Positions 22,815 through 34,281 of a DNA stretch of 64,000 nucleotides are shown piece by piece; positions within the stretch are counted from its first letter, which is position 1; each line of letters begins with the position of its first letter. Under the pieces are notes generated by a model. It was not told where the DNA came from and searched no databases. It saw nothing but the letters and a program-made list of their open reading frames with translations. The position numbers and the translations under genes were made by a program. This DNA is from Angiostrongylus vasorum (taxonomy: Eukaryota; Nematoda; Chromadorea; Rhabditida; Metastrongylidae): assembly GCA_018806985.1 (NCBI GenBank), contig JADANN010000174.1, positions 2,492,001 through 2,556,000 on the forward strand, written 5' to 3'.

Positions 22815-25300
22815 ACGATAAAAACCTGAAATGGAGTGCTTGAATTGGGAAGCAGAGGCGGAGAAATAAAAAATACGATGGAAAGCTACAAGGTGATGAG
22901 AATGAATGATGACTATGTGGATGAGTAATGGCATCGATATGACATGTTGTGCTAGTGAGCCATATTGTTGCTTGTCAAGCAGCAAGTGCAAACGTTGCTC
23001 GGATCGAAGGCAAAAGAAAAGCATATCATTTTTTGTCCGCTAGAAAGGAATTTAGGGATTCTTAGACTTGGGGGTGTCTAGGAAATTCGCCACACCATTC
23101 CAATTCAAATTAAAGAACCTTTCAAGTGAGTAGGATTCTTCATGAAGATTAAAACTCCAGTTTGTTGGATCTAGATGGCACTCAGTCGTAATATGAAGTA
23201 AGCCAACATCGCCAACTCTAAGCTAATATGATTTGGAACGACGATAAACGTCAACATTGAGTAGATCTGATCTCTCATAATGGCGATTAACTGTGAACGG
23301 ACAGCGGCCACCTAAAAGAGTACACACACGAGGCTCGTTGTTGGGTTTGGATGATGGACGCTGAATATAACTAAGGCAGACTAGTGAAAATGAAAAAAAA
23401 AGCCCCTATTTTCTTACTTCTAGTTTGATCCGAATGCGTTTTGCTCGTTTAAAAATCTCTTAAAGAAAAGGAATCCTGCATTACACGCCAAGTGAAACCC
23501 GGGCGATTATGATGCACGTGAGTTCTCCCCAGCCGTTTTATGGTCTTCGGCCAGCCTTATGAAGCGCCCAATAGTCGGCGAATCAAACTCCGCTCTTCTG
23601 AAGCGACTTCACAATGCATGTCGAACGATTAGATGAAAATACAAGTACAGCTGCTTTTCTTTTCATTATGGCGGAACACGAAGAAAACTGATCGAGCGCG
23701 AGTCATTAGAAGTAAGCGATAAAGGGTTAAAACAGTGTTCCCGATTTTTTTCCCGCTACTTAAGCAGAAGATCTGGCATGGAGTCATGACATTTCGGGTA
23801 AAAAGTAAAAGTATTCCGGGTAAAAAGTAAAGTCGGGTAAACCTCAATGCAGACGTTTCCCTTTGTACGTGTAGGGTTTATGAAACTGATAGAAATCGAG
23901 AATGGAAACAAATTAAGCACTGAGAGAAAAAAGATGCATCATAGCGATTTATAAAGCCCTCAGGGCAAAAAAATCGTACACATAGCGATTTATAAAGCCC
24001 CCAGGGCAAAAAAAATCGTATAACTAGTAGTCGAAAACAATGAGATTTCTCACTCAAATCAACATGATGGAGAAAGCGATAGCGAAAATAAGAATGGGAA
24101 GGGCTAAGTTGCCCATATGAAGCGCTAAGAAATCATAAGGTTTTGTAGCGCGCGCTACCTCCAAATCACAACAAAGTCATTGTTTTCTTCGCAAGTAATG
24201 GCGTCGGAAGTGATTTGTCATGTGGTAGCGCTAGCAATCTTCTTCGAAGAAAAGCCAATGTGGTTGCTCACTGGACATAAATCCTAAGCACTCAGAGCGC
24301 ACTTTTAGGGTTAATCAACCATGATGGTGGGAAATAATCTGCAATGGGAACACGACATTACGAGGTTGGATTAACGGACAACACCAGAAGCCGGTCAAAA
24401 TGCACAGTCAGCTTTCAAAGCAGCATATCTGTGATCGAGGAATAACAGCAAAATTTTCCACGGAACTTCGACTAGAGTCTCACGACTGTTTACGAACAAA
24501 TGCATGGATGTGAGAAGATGAAGGTGAGCTGTCGAAAAGGTTTAGGCTGGACTGAGCTCCGTGTCTGTTTCGCTTCATTTATGAAGTCCATTTTCAACCA
24601 CTGGATGCCGAGTTTTTCATGCGTCCGCCGTTAGTGTCACCCGAACAAACATTCTCTTTAGAAATCGTGAACAACAGAAGTAGCGTCTGCCCGTCACAAC
24701 TCAGCACTCTGACAACTCAGGCAAATAATCTTGCACTGAAGAAGTGCTCTAGGGTGTTGTTGAAAGCAACTTCACAAGAAAAACCACGCTGCAAACTGCA
24801 TTCTCCTGAGATCTGATATACCGCTGAATGACGGAGACAACTGTGAGGCCAGTGAGACTGAGCGAACGGAAACGAGCGAGATTATTGGTTACCAATTAGT
24901 ATCGCAGAAACCCGCAGGGTCTTCGCTCTTACGAAAGAAATCGACGTTCACGACGATTACCCTTTCGCGCTTCACAGACAAACAGCAACGCACGCTATTA
25001 AACGCGACTTAATGGTTGTTGTCGAAAGAGGATATGCTAAAAATATCCCAGACAAAGCAATGGTGCCAGCTTAAACGACCTGTACTTGGTTGAAAGATAT
25101 CAAAATATGTGTAATCTCGACGAAGATTTTAGACATTAAGGTAGAATAGTGAATCGCTGGAAGTTTCACTAGATGAAGTAAGTTGAGGATTCAAAGCGCA
25201 TTTTTCTCCAGAAGTTATGGTGTGCAGGCTGTGGAAGTTCCGGCGACAAAAGGTTGAAACGTTCGACAGACTCGAACCGTTCGAGACCACAGTTCACTCG
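22815..25300. other. Upstream of casy-1, with a 39-bp tandem duplication
   Basis: The proximal promoter and 5'UTR of casy-1 should begin here, but no motif decides a start site. At 23,940-23,978 and 23,981-24,020 there is a tandem duplication of a unit starting CATAGCGATTTATAAAGCCC. No gene was recognised. Confidence 0.5.
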
Positions 25301-25304
25301 GCAC

Positions 25305-25505
25305 TGTAGGAGTGTTTGAACGCATATCTGGCATATGCGATAACTTTCGATGGCTTGTCGATGCAACAATTTTGTGTTCTTATCCTTTTAGACAAGTCTG
25401 GTAACAATCTGCGACTCCAGAGCAATTCTCTAGGAGTAAGATCGAACGAACGACCAGGTCTGCATTGTACGGGACGTCTAACTACTGCGCTACATAGGTC
25501 CCTGC
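25305..25505 (-). mobile_element. tRNA-derived SINE, family A, degenerate
   Basis: Reads in reverse as an A-box remnant (GTAGCGCAGTAG), a damaged B box, the core GACAAGTCTGGTAAC-type, and the ATGCATATCTGGCAT-type tail start. The right end is recognisable; the far tail is missing or eroded. Confidence 0.6.
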
Positions 25506-25879
25506 ATCGATGTTCGAAAAAACGAACAGAAATGAATGCTAGGTGAAATTCGAAGAGAATAAAAACTTTAAAGCGATGCAACACATAAATGAATCTTCAT
25601 AAACGAAGAGATCGATTAATATACCAAATTTGCAGTTCGACTGATCAATAAAAAAAACGACATGCTAAACAATGCTCGATTACTGGCGAAATAAAAAAGA
25701 GAGAATTTCGATCTATAAACAGATAGACATCCGGTTGTCATTACCCGGATCTTTAGGAAGATTCCTCGTTTGGGGTTACACCTAATGGGTTTCTGCCCAT
25801 GGCAAAAAGATGGCGGGGCGAGTAGCATTTGGATGAATGTGCACAAGGGCGATGCTCGACTGCGTGTGGCAAGCTAAAT

Positions 25880-26110
25880 AGTGATCGAAAAGGAGGCGGG
25901 CAGCCAGGCCGAGTGCCGGCGGGAGTGACGGACGGCCGGGCGGAGAGGTGCGGACGTGCGCGCGCGGCAGAGCGCCGTCCGCGCGGACGAGTTCGTCGTC
26001 GTCGGCCCGGCAACGGGGGCTCGGTCGCACTTCGACCACACGCTGACATCTTCTAACGATTTGACGTGCGGAGCTGAAGCGTTCATGCGGCGTCGTCGGG
26101 GGAGGGGAGG
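25880..26110. promoter_or_regulatory. CpG-rich stretch in AT-rich surroundings
   Basis: About 230 bp crowded with CG dinucleotides (for example GTGCGCGCGCGG and CGTCGTCGTCGG), clearly richer in G+C than its flanks. Open frames run across it on both strands, as expected from composition; their arginine- and proline-rich products match no family I know. It could be a promoter or 5' exon, a diverged simple repeat, or foreign sequence. It lies about 3.1 kb upstream of the casy-1 start codon. Function unproven. Confidence 0.4.
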
Positions 26111-26756
26111 ATGCGTGCTCGGATTTGTGATAGCGAATGAAAATGATTGAGGATCTTTTTTTCCATATCATGGCTTTTTTTCTTGTCTTTGTCGTGAAAA
26201 TGTTTTGAAATTAATCGACAATGAAATTGAGGAGAAGCTGTTACAAAGCTCTCGTCGCCATGTGAGAAATTTCTCTGAGATACGCAAAAAGCCACTGTGA
26301 AAAATTTCTGACGCCCTTGCTTTTATCCCTCTCAACTGGGAAATCTGCGGTGTCCCGACGCTCTGGCCGGCAACTCCAGAAAGCAAGATCTCACCAACCA
26401 GTTAAGCGTGAGGGCAACGGAGATTATCTTACAATACACGTCAAAAGAGAGCGACCTTGTGAAGTGATCAAGTTGTGAAGTCAAAGTGACTTAAACTGGA
26501 AGTGCTTGTGTCACAACATCTAATGTAAACAGAAGTGTTTAAAGGGGAAAAGTCTAGGGGTCATGCAAGTGGTAATCCTTCCACTGTGACGGTTCAACTA
26601 GTGCACTTTGGCGAGCATCGTAAAAAACGGTAAAGGACGTTATCACTGATAGAGAAGTTTGCAAATTAGGATGACTTGCTAGTCGTTTTCACAAAGAAGT
26701 AGAAAACACTACAAAAAATGGGCAGCCAAGATCGCGGCCGATAAGGGTTCCACGGT

Positions 26757-26895
26757 TTGTTTTATTATACGAAATACAGCAACATTGATGCTGAAATATT
26801 GGCAGAACTCCGGGCCGCAGGTGTATGTATGTGGTGGGGAACGAACGCGCTATTACCCTTTCCGGGGGTTCAGGTTGTTAATTGGGTTCAAAATC
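26757..26895 (+). repeat. Family D fold-back element, one arm
   Basis: Carries the family's AACATTGATGCTGAAATATT, a diverged CTCCGGGCCGCAG, and the core GTGGGGAACGAACGCGCTAT with CCCTTTCCGGGGG. Only the left arm is kept. Confidence 0.7.
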
Positions 26896-27740
26896 TAATC
26901 CAAAACCAACACCTCCTGCTTACATTTATCGAGTACAGCCGTCCTAAAGATAATTTAATAGAGTATATAGTGTTGCAGTTCGGACAGTTAGAAAAACTGG
27001 TCCATATAGAAATAGGACAAATAGGCGGCTAATTTTTTTCAAGTCTTATATTCGCCAAATTCAACTGAAGGCTTTGTTCAGAGCGCTCAGAGTTGCCATG
27101 TGGTCGTAAAGTTCTTACTCCGACCGCTATCATTCGACTCAGGGCCAACGAATGTTGTGCCGTCTTTGTTAGGCCAAAAAAAAATCGAGATGGGTTTTTC
27201 CGATTGCGGCTCTTGCTGTCCGTGGGAATTCATCTTCGGTTCATTCCGATGTCATCTTCTCATCATTCAGCGTCACACTTCAATATTCTGGAGGTTTCAA
27301 CGAGTTAATCAACTTGAATTGCCTCAGCTGCGTCAACGGCCGGTTTTTCTCTGTTCCTAAATGAACTTCTTTCATTCCGGATCGTGGTTACCATTTCTCG
27401 TTTTCCAGCACTCATTCATCATTGTGGTGTCTGCCCGTAATCATTTCCAGTAAGCGCTTTTCGAAATATATCTCCGTAGCTTGAAGAGATCTCTTGGCGT
27501 CGATCCTGGCGACATGGGTCGACATCTAAGCGTCTATTCGTTTTCTCGTTCAGTCATGACAATAAGATTCTCGAGGTCTTGATTACTTCTTAAATGATTC
27601 TGAGATATTTAGAATAGACTAGAACCAAATAAAACTTTTTAAAGCGGTTCCCCCAAGCAATTACTTAAAAATGTATAAAAGTTCCGTTGCGCTCTGTCCT
27701 ATCTCTAAGCAACTCATTAAATCATTAAATGCTATTATGT
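26896..27740. other. Unassigned sequence between repeats
   Basis: No supported gene. Minus-strand fragments between about 27.1 and 27.55 kb look protein-like in patches but carry stops in all frames. They may be an old transposon I cannot name. Confidence 0.35.
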
Positions 27741-27744
27741 GAGA

Positions 27745-28030
27745 AGAGGGCGCATGTGACGCAGTGGTCGGAGGCGCCGTGCAACACACCTGTGGAAATA
27801 ATGCCCCGCCCATGGTCCACCAAGCCTTCCATCCCTTCTGGGTCGGCAAATTGGTACCAGACTTGTCTGGGAGGATAGCAGCACTGGGTTGATACATCGC
27901 TAAGCCACCGCGAGTCATTTTAAAGGCCAGATATGCATCCAATCACCTCCATGTTATGCTTAATGAAGTCGAATACAAGGCGCACGCTCAGGGATTCATC
28001 AACGCGGAGAGCTTTATCTTTTATCCTTAT
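27745..28030 (+). mobile_element. tRNA-derived SINE, family A
   Basis: The head GTGACGCAGTGGTCGGAGGC (A box) is followed by a damaged B box and the body ACCAAGCCTTCCATCCCT, GGTCGGCAAATTGGTACC, ACTTGTCTGGGAGGATAGCA. The tail ends GGAGAGCTTTATCTTTTATC. Nearly full length. Confidence 0.9.
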
Positions 28031-28334
28031 CCTTCATATGAGAATATTATGGGATATCAGAAGAAGTTGTTTTTCTTTCTTGTACAGAATTGTTCGTATA
28101 AACAAAAGGTTTTTTCAAACTATGATTCATTCCATTTCATGGCAAGTCGCGTCATAAAATTCTTGAACGAAGAATTTCTGCTTTCCCAGTAATAAATCTG
28201 CCACTCAAATAGTTGTTTTCTAAACTTTCATTGGTGAGGACACTCATTGTTTACATTCAAATCCCTGTCATTCCTTGCTGAAGATGGAAAGTAGGACTTG
28301 CTGATAAAGATAACGAAAGGTCATATAGGAAAGG

Positions 28335-28606
28335 ATGAAGCTCTCGGCGTACATCAATCACTGAGGGACGCGCGATGCAATCCACTTCACAAAGCATCGT
28401 TAGATTGAGTGAATGCATATCTGCTCTGTACAATGATTTGTGGTAGTCTAATGATGTATCAAGTCAGCGCAGCTGACCTCCCAGATAGGTCTGGCGCGAA
28501 TTTGCAGACCCCGGAGGGTTGGAAAGCTTGCTCAGCCAGTAGCGCGGAATTGAACCTATATGTAGTGTGGAGCATCTATAATCACTGCGCTACACTCACT
28601 GCTTTC
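28335..28606 (-). mobile_element. tRNA-derived SINE, family A, inverted partner of the 27.7 kb copy
   Basis: Opposite orientation to the copy 300 bp to its left. Tail (AAGCTCTCGGCG), core (AGACCCCGGAGGGTTGG reversed form) and a weak head (CACTGCGCTACAC in reverse) are recognisable. The head is more eroded than the tail. Confidence 0.8.
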
Positions 28607-28739
28607 AAAGCTGGTACATCAACTACAGTTCATTATTGTGATGAATTCTTGAGACTTAAGGAATCGCGCTATCTTTCTCAGCAGAGGCGATGTAATAGGA
28701 AAGTGGATGTCTGGGGTTAAAAAGTTTTCCTAAGGTTTG

Positions 28740-29600
28740 ACGCCCTGGTAGTTTCTAGATTCATTCCTAGCTCTTTTTTCACAACATATCACAACTCTTA
28801 GAACTTTTAATGATTTCTGTGAAAATTTCAATGCTTCGACCTTTGCTAGTTTTTTTAAGGTTAGGCTTAATGCAGAGCCATGTTGTTACAATGGCTAGGA
28901 AGGACTGGTGTTGAGGGTTCCTTATCTACGACGAAAGCTCACAGAATTTGGTTTCGTCCATCTTAAAAACATTTACTTTAATTCTGGTCCAACGTCCACA
29001 GCATCGACCGAAGCGTTCACGTTTAATGTTTCAAAAAAATTTTTCCCGCGTTCGTTGTTTTTCTCTTTACACAGGTGTTTCCTTGACAACTAACCATTAC
29101 GTGACAGTTAATTCGCTTGGTCAGACCTATAGTATAGAAGTGTGCGCCTTTGTTTTCCATAAAACTTCTCAGGTATTGAATTGCCGTTGAAGTTTTCACG
29201 AGACAAATTCTTCGGCCCTTGACGCCATCTGGATAGCATGAAATATTTTAAAAAATCCTGAAATGATTCCACAGCTAGTCGAAATAATTCCGAAGAGAAA
29301 AGCAGTAACAAAATGTTGTTGGCAATGTATTTGAGAATAAAACGAAATGCTCAGCCACTTCAGACTGATTACTGCAGGAAGAGGTGTTTTCAGTATAAAA
29401 CAGGCGCCAATTCTCCACCAACATGTCGTCGTGACACGAGCGCACACCAGCAGTCTCCATTCATCCCCTGTCGAATGCAACCAGCTCGAAATGACTCGAA
29501 AACTTTTGTATTTTTATCTTCTGGGCTTTTCATTAAGAAATCTGACCATCGAATCGGTTCATTTCCTGCTATACTCATAACCTTCCATAGAACTTAATCT
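28740..29600. other. Unassigned AT-rich sequence
   Basis: No gene or repeat copy seen. Overlapping open frames of 60-94 codons on both strands around 29.2-29.6 kb have no domain and contradict one another in frame. Confidence 0.5.
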
Positions 29601-29614
29601 CTAACTTCTGTCGT

Positions 29615-29900
29615 GCATGGGCTGTTTAGACCTATCACGCATCCGGCCCATCTGATTCTTGACATTTTAGCGTGCAAGGCGGCATCTCTGATCTTTGGTT
29701 CCTGACGTAGATGGGAACTTTGCATTCTCTTTCCCACCTGAGTGATGCGGGATACTTCCTCCAACACATTCTAGAATGCTCGTTTGTTAGCGCCGAAATA
29801 TCATCCAGCATACCCAACAACGACGTGCTCCAGATACACTTTAATTCAAGGAGAAACGTTAAGCCGAGATTATGGGCAGAAAGGCTCCGTATATTTTTTT
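29615..29900 (-). mobile_element. Possible reverse transcriptase C-terminal relic
   Basis: The minus strand encodes EPKIRDAALHAKMSRIRWAG-like residues split over frames, resembling the RDA..AK.SKIRWAGHV segment after the RTE reverse transcriptase. The fragment is short and broken. It could be an RTE or another LINE; no catalytic part is present. Confidence 0.4.
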
Positions 29901-30021
29901 AAATTCTACACTGCATCTTCACTATTCTTATAAGGTTCCCATGCTGCTCATTTCCTGAAGCGCAGCTTCCGAGGGTTAAATGGTTCAACATATGTTTAAA
30001 TTGTTGCGTTTAAGCGAGGCT

Positions 30022-30120
30022 GATAATCAACCTTATTCGGCTAACGTTTCGACGTCTTCGTCTTCATCAGAGCCAATGGTCCAATTGAGTAGTCCACAAC
30101 TGGTCGTCTTCTCGGTATGG
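30022..30120 (-). repeat. Family E hammerhead-like repeat, best-preserved core
   Basis: On the minus strand, 30074-30039 reads GGCT, CTGATGA, A, GACG..CGTC stem, GAA, ACGT, T, AGCC, followed by GAATAAGGTTG. CTGATGA is the exact hammerhead catalytic core sequence, and GGCT/AGCC can close helix I. The upstream part shares TGGACCATTGG-like sequence with the copy at 7.5 kb. Confidence 0.7.
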
Positions 30121-30239
30121 CTTTTTTCATCTTGTCTGTCGTCTCTTTGTCTTTGTCTTTGTCTCCTACGTAGTTCACGTTTGATTTTTGATCGTCGCTC
30201 GATCTGTCTGGTGGAGCGTTCAAAAATCATTACGTTAGA

Positions 30240-33200
30240 TATGAATGAACCTCAAAAAAAGAATCCACTTCCACATTCCCATGAATATCGTCAACTCAAG
30301 ACTCAATGGGAAACCGATTTTTTCCATAAGTGCTATCGAAATCGACCAGCATCGATACTCCGATGCATGAATGCATGATGCCAGCATCGTTATGCCACTG
30401 GTGTCATGAGCGGAACGAAGGCAGTGTACTTAAGTCTACCGACTTTTACTCTCACACTGACCGAGTCTTCACATGGTGTACCCAAGAGGAGCTGAAGGAA
30501 AAGCATAAGGATGTCACTTGCCCAGCCCTTCTCTTTAAGGCGATGACAGTGTAGCTGTAGAATGTTAGAATTTTGGAGGCGAAGGTTCTGTGCATTTCAT
30601 AAGTGCTCTCTAGGTATTGAGTGGGAACTGCAGAGGGACTGTGTAAAGCTTTCATGGCGACGTTTGTCTTACCTGAGTCGAACGAATTTTTAAGACAGAC
30701 AAAGTGGCATACTGCGCCCTCTCGATAAATCAACTACTGTGGGTTCCTACATACCCAGTTGTAGGGTTTTCATTGGAATTACGTGCGAAATAGAATCTGC
30801 TTTTATGCAAGTGCACTCAAGTGCATATGAATAGATATAAATTGGCGGATATGGATCGTGGAAAAAAGCAAGACGCATTAGACAATCACTGATTCTCTCC
30901 ACGTTTTAGTGCAAACACACAGTAGTTTTTCGTTCCCGTTTACTCTACCACCACACCCAACGCAGCCCCACCTAGCCTTTTTATAAGTCACCTCGATGCT
31001 CCTCACACTGCGTAGACTTCGGAGATAGTAGGCTGGATAGATAAGTTTTGGCCGATTTTCTTTGAGGATTCTTTTTTTTCACATGTATGACAGTATTTGC
31101 TCTGTTGAATATGTTCTTTAACATTCTACAGAAAGCAAAAAAAAGGAAAGGGTAAGGAGAAGGGGGGAAGGGTGACACAATTGCGAGCCGGAATACATGA
31201 TTGACAAAGTCGAGTTAGTGTGTTCTAAGTGCACCTGCTCCAGTGACTGCCGAGAAGCTCAGCAATCCAGTTGAGCTGGATATCATTAATCTACGGACAC
31301 TGCTGTTGCAGATCTAGCGCTTTGACGAGGTAGACACGGGGCTTCGAAAGCTATCCACAGCCGAGACACGTTTAATGAAGCTACTTTGTGCAGAGAGTGC
31401 GAGTCGCGCCCGAATTCGTTTAAACGCGATTTGAAGAGGATTTCGGTTCCACTTATTATCGCCATCAATCAGTATCCCATCTTATTGCCCACATCAAACT
31501 GAAATTTTGCTGGGCGTCCCACATTTTAACCGATCACGACAGGTCCGCACAAATCACCACCTGTGAATTCCTGTGGCTTCGCGCTCACTCAGAGGATTGC
31601 TTCGACAGAAAAGAACATATAAAACACTTCCTGACTCACTAGTAAGGATGACTCACGATCCCAGCTAGAATCTACTTCATGCAACAGTAGAATGATACAT
31701 CCGTTTTTTGAGAGGCATATGATGTGCAACGCTAACCGCTGAGCAGAGCAGTTGCTTAAGCTCCTCGCTTCCGTGAATATATGACTGAGGCAATTCACAA
31801 GTCATTTTCAGTGATAACGTCTACTTTTACATCATTCTTAGGCTATCACTTGTTCCAGATTATGAAGTATCTGGGAAAACAAGAAGTTCAACAACTACAA
31901 CACTCTCGAAAGTGCCCTGGACGACTTTTTAACTTGTAACACCGTTCTTTCGAGGATAAAGAAGTCATGCACGAGTCGAACGACTGCATACTATTCTTCT
32001 CTCACTGATAGTTGTGTGTATAACATTGCCTGTAGTTGTGTTTTGAACTCACAAAATCAATAATGGGAATCTGGCAAGAGTCCTTAAGGTCTCATCTTCC
32101 ATCTCTCTTATTTTTACACCACAATTCTCATTTGTATAAATTCGAAAGCATCTTTAAGGCTGCGTCTCAATAGACTTACAGAAGTAATAAAAGAAATTTG
32201 GCGTCTATCGGAACTGAGTTCACACAAGGGAATCTCCAGACGTTTTCAGATCTTTCTCTCCGCTCCTCTACTTGCAAACAATTCACTTGCACTTCTACTG
32301 CATCATAGTGCGGGAGATTGAACAAATAGACTTTCCATCTCGATGAGAAAACTAGAATAATTCATTTTCAGTAGATAAATAAGTCACTACAGCGATAATT
32401 TATGGGGGCTGGTTGGCTCCAAATCCATGTTGTTTCTTCCTAGACTGCAGAAATGGTGGGTGTATGGGGCAGTGCCGATTCTTGCTGTTCATCTGCGCTG
32501 ATGCACTGCTGATGGGAACGAAATCGATGACTGATGACAATCAAATCATGCCCGCAGTCGGCCGTTTGGTGCCAGACTGGTCTGCGGAAAATCAACGGAA
32601 TTCGGAACTGGTGCGCGAATTTGGGGGGCAGGTCTTGACTCGACTCGAACTCTGATGAATTCGATTTTCCATTTTAGGAGCAATAATAGAAATGACGTCA
32701 TTGGTAATAGTGAGAGCGATGACAACGGCAATAAAAATGAAAATAACAGTACTAATAACAGAAATTACCACCTTCACCACTGTAATCGCGTAATTCACGG
32801 AGTGACAAGAGTCAACTTACCTAAACACGACATCAAATCTGATTCAACGAATAGAGCTCTTGTTTTGCTTTCCCTATGGTTCGTTAAGGCGAAAACATTA
32901 GCTTATCAGCGAAAGTACAAAAAATAAGCCAATGGCCTACCAGATTGTACATGGGCGTTCCCGAGTGCTTCAAATTGTGATACACGGTGGGGGGTTTATC
33001 CTGCCAATGAGATTTATCAAGCTGAGATATGGTTTAAAATCTCCGTCCTGAAGCACAGCCTAATAGTAAACCAGTGTCAAGAAGACGGAGACTAAAAGGG
33101 GAGAAAATTTTTGCAGTACGAGTGAATCATCAGTGAATAGAATTTGCGGTGAGGACTGCGTACGCTTCCCTTTGAGTCGTGAATATAGTCCATCTAAGTA

Positions 33201-33540
33201 TTCAAGTATAAGAATCACGTCACCATACTGTCGAAGAACAATCATATTCTTTTACATTGTTTTGATTATTTTTTCTCGATAGACGTTGCAAGGAAATACG
33301 GAGACTTTAGAAAATTGTAATGGTACAAGCAACATTGATGATGAGTGCCTGAACGGTACATAATGCGAACGGCATGAATATGAATGAAATTGTCACAAGT
33401 CGATCAATAGGCATTTTATGATAGAACACAATATATTTTGCAGTAAGTGTATTCTATGTGTCTTCTGATATGTCTGCCCTGATATGACCGACGATCAGGT
33501 CACTACGTGAACTGATATATGTTCAGATATATATCTATTA
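30240..33540. other. Gene-free stretch without recognised elements
   Basis: 3.3 kb with only short, domain-less open frames on both strands. Near 32.67-32.79 kb there is Asn/Ser-rich low-complexity coding potential from AATAA-like sequence. I see no member of the repeat families defined elsewhere in the window. Confidence 0.5.
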
Positions 33541-33542
33541 TC

Positions 33543-33892
33543 CTCCTAATGGTTCATCGCCTCATTATGGCTGGAAGGTGTTCCTGAATGTCGGACTGCA
33601 ATGTGCAGCGGGAATTCATCCTCTGGCAGAGTCTCCCAGAGAAGGTGTCTGGCGTTTCCATCAGAAAACCTAGCAAGAGTAAACTAATACCAGGATCCAC
33701 CACCATCCTGGTATCAAAGTCGCATGGTGGCAAATCTCCCTCTGACCCACATGGGCTGCGACTGCCTGTGGTGGTGATCACCTGGGGCAGACATTGGCCT
33801 GGCGGACTTCGGGACTCCAGGAAAAATGGAGATTATGCTAAGGCCCGCACAACCAGTGAGGGCAGGCCATTAAAGTACCAAGTGTCAAGATA
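33543..33892 (+). repeat. Family C interspersed repeat, copy 2
   Basis: Same block order as the 16.4 kb copy: TCATCGCCTCATTATGGCT-like start, GTGTC/TGTCGGACTGC, CTAATACCAGGATCCACCAC, GGTGGCAAATCTCCCTCTGA, GGGCTGCGACTGCCTGTGG, GCACAACCAGTGAGG. It ends just before the TA-flanked MITE at 33,900. Confidence 0.8.
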
Positions 33893-33899
33893 TCCACTA

Positions 33900-34279
33900 T
33901 TGGGTTGTTCAGAAAAAAATGAGCATTTTTAACCATGTTAATTAAAATTTCATAACTTCCTTCAAGCAAAACCTTATTAATCAAAATGTAAACCATTTTA
34001 ATCTACATATTTTTGTCAATGAGAAACAAATTTGTTTATTCCAGCTGCATATTTATTTACTTGTAGGGTTAGTTGTTGGTTATTTCAACTATTATTGGTG
34101 TTTTGTAAAACTCTGGACCACAGCTGTCTAAGGTGGGGGAACGAACGCGCTATTGTCCTTTCCGGGGAGTAACGCGCTTTCGCTTAGTACCCCGCCGTGA
34201 AACTTGTAGTAGGCAGAAAATAAAAGGTGAAATATTATTGGTCTATTTTAAAACGTCCATTTATTTCTGAACAACCTAA
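33900..34279. mobile_element. Mariner-type MITE with TA target duplication
   Basis: The left end TTGGGTTGTTCAGAAA and the right end, read in reverse as TTAGGTTGTTCAGAAATAAA, form terminal inverted repeats (about 24 of 30 matching). TA flanks both sides (33898-33899 and 34280-34281), as for Tc1/mariner insertions. The interior has no transposase. A family D repeat lies inside it. Confidence 0.8.
34090..34238 (+). repeat. Family D fold-back element nested in the mariner-type MITE
   Basis: Carries GGTGTTTTGTAAAACTCTGG, the core GGGGGAACGAACGCGCTATT with CCTTTCCGGGGAG, and the outer GCAGAAAATAAAAGGTG. Both outer ends of the family are present but the internal part is short. It most likely inserted into the older MITE. 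Confidence 0.65.
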
Positions 34280-34281
34280 TA

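Noticed and set aside
25753..26171. Arg/Pro-rich open frames on both strands
   Set aside because: Overlapping frames on both strands follow from the CpG-rich composition; no protein family fits.
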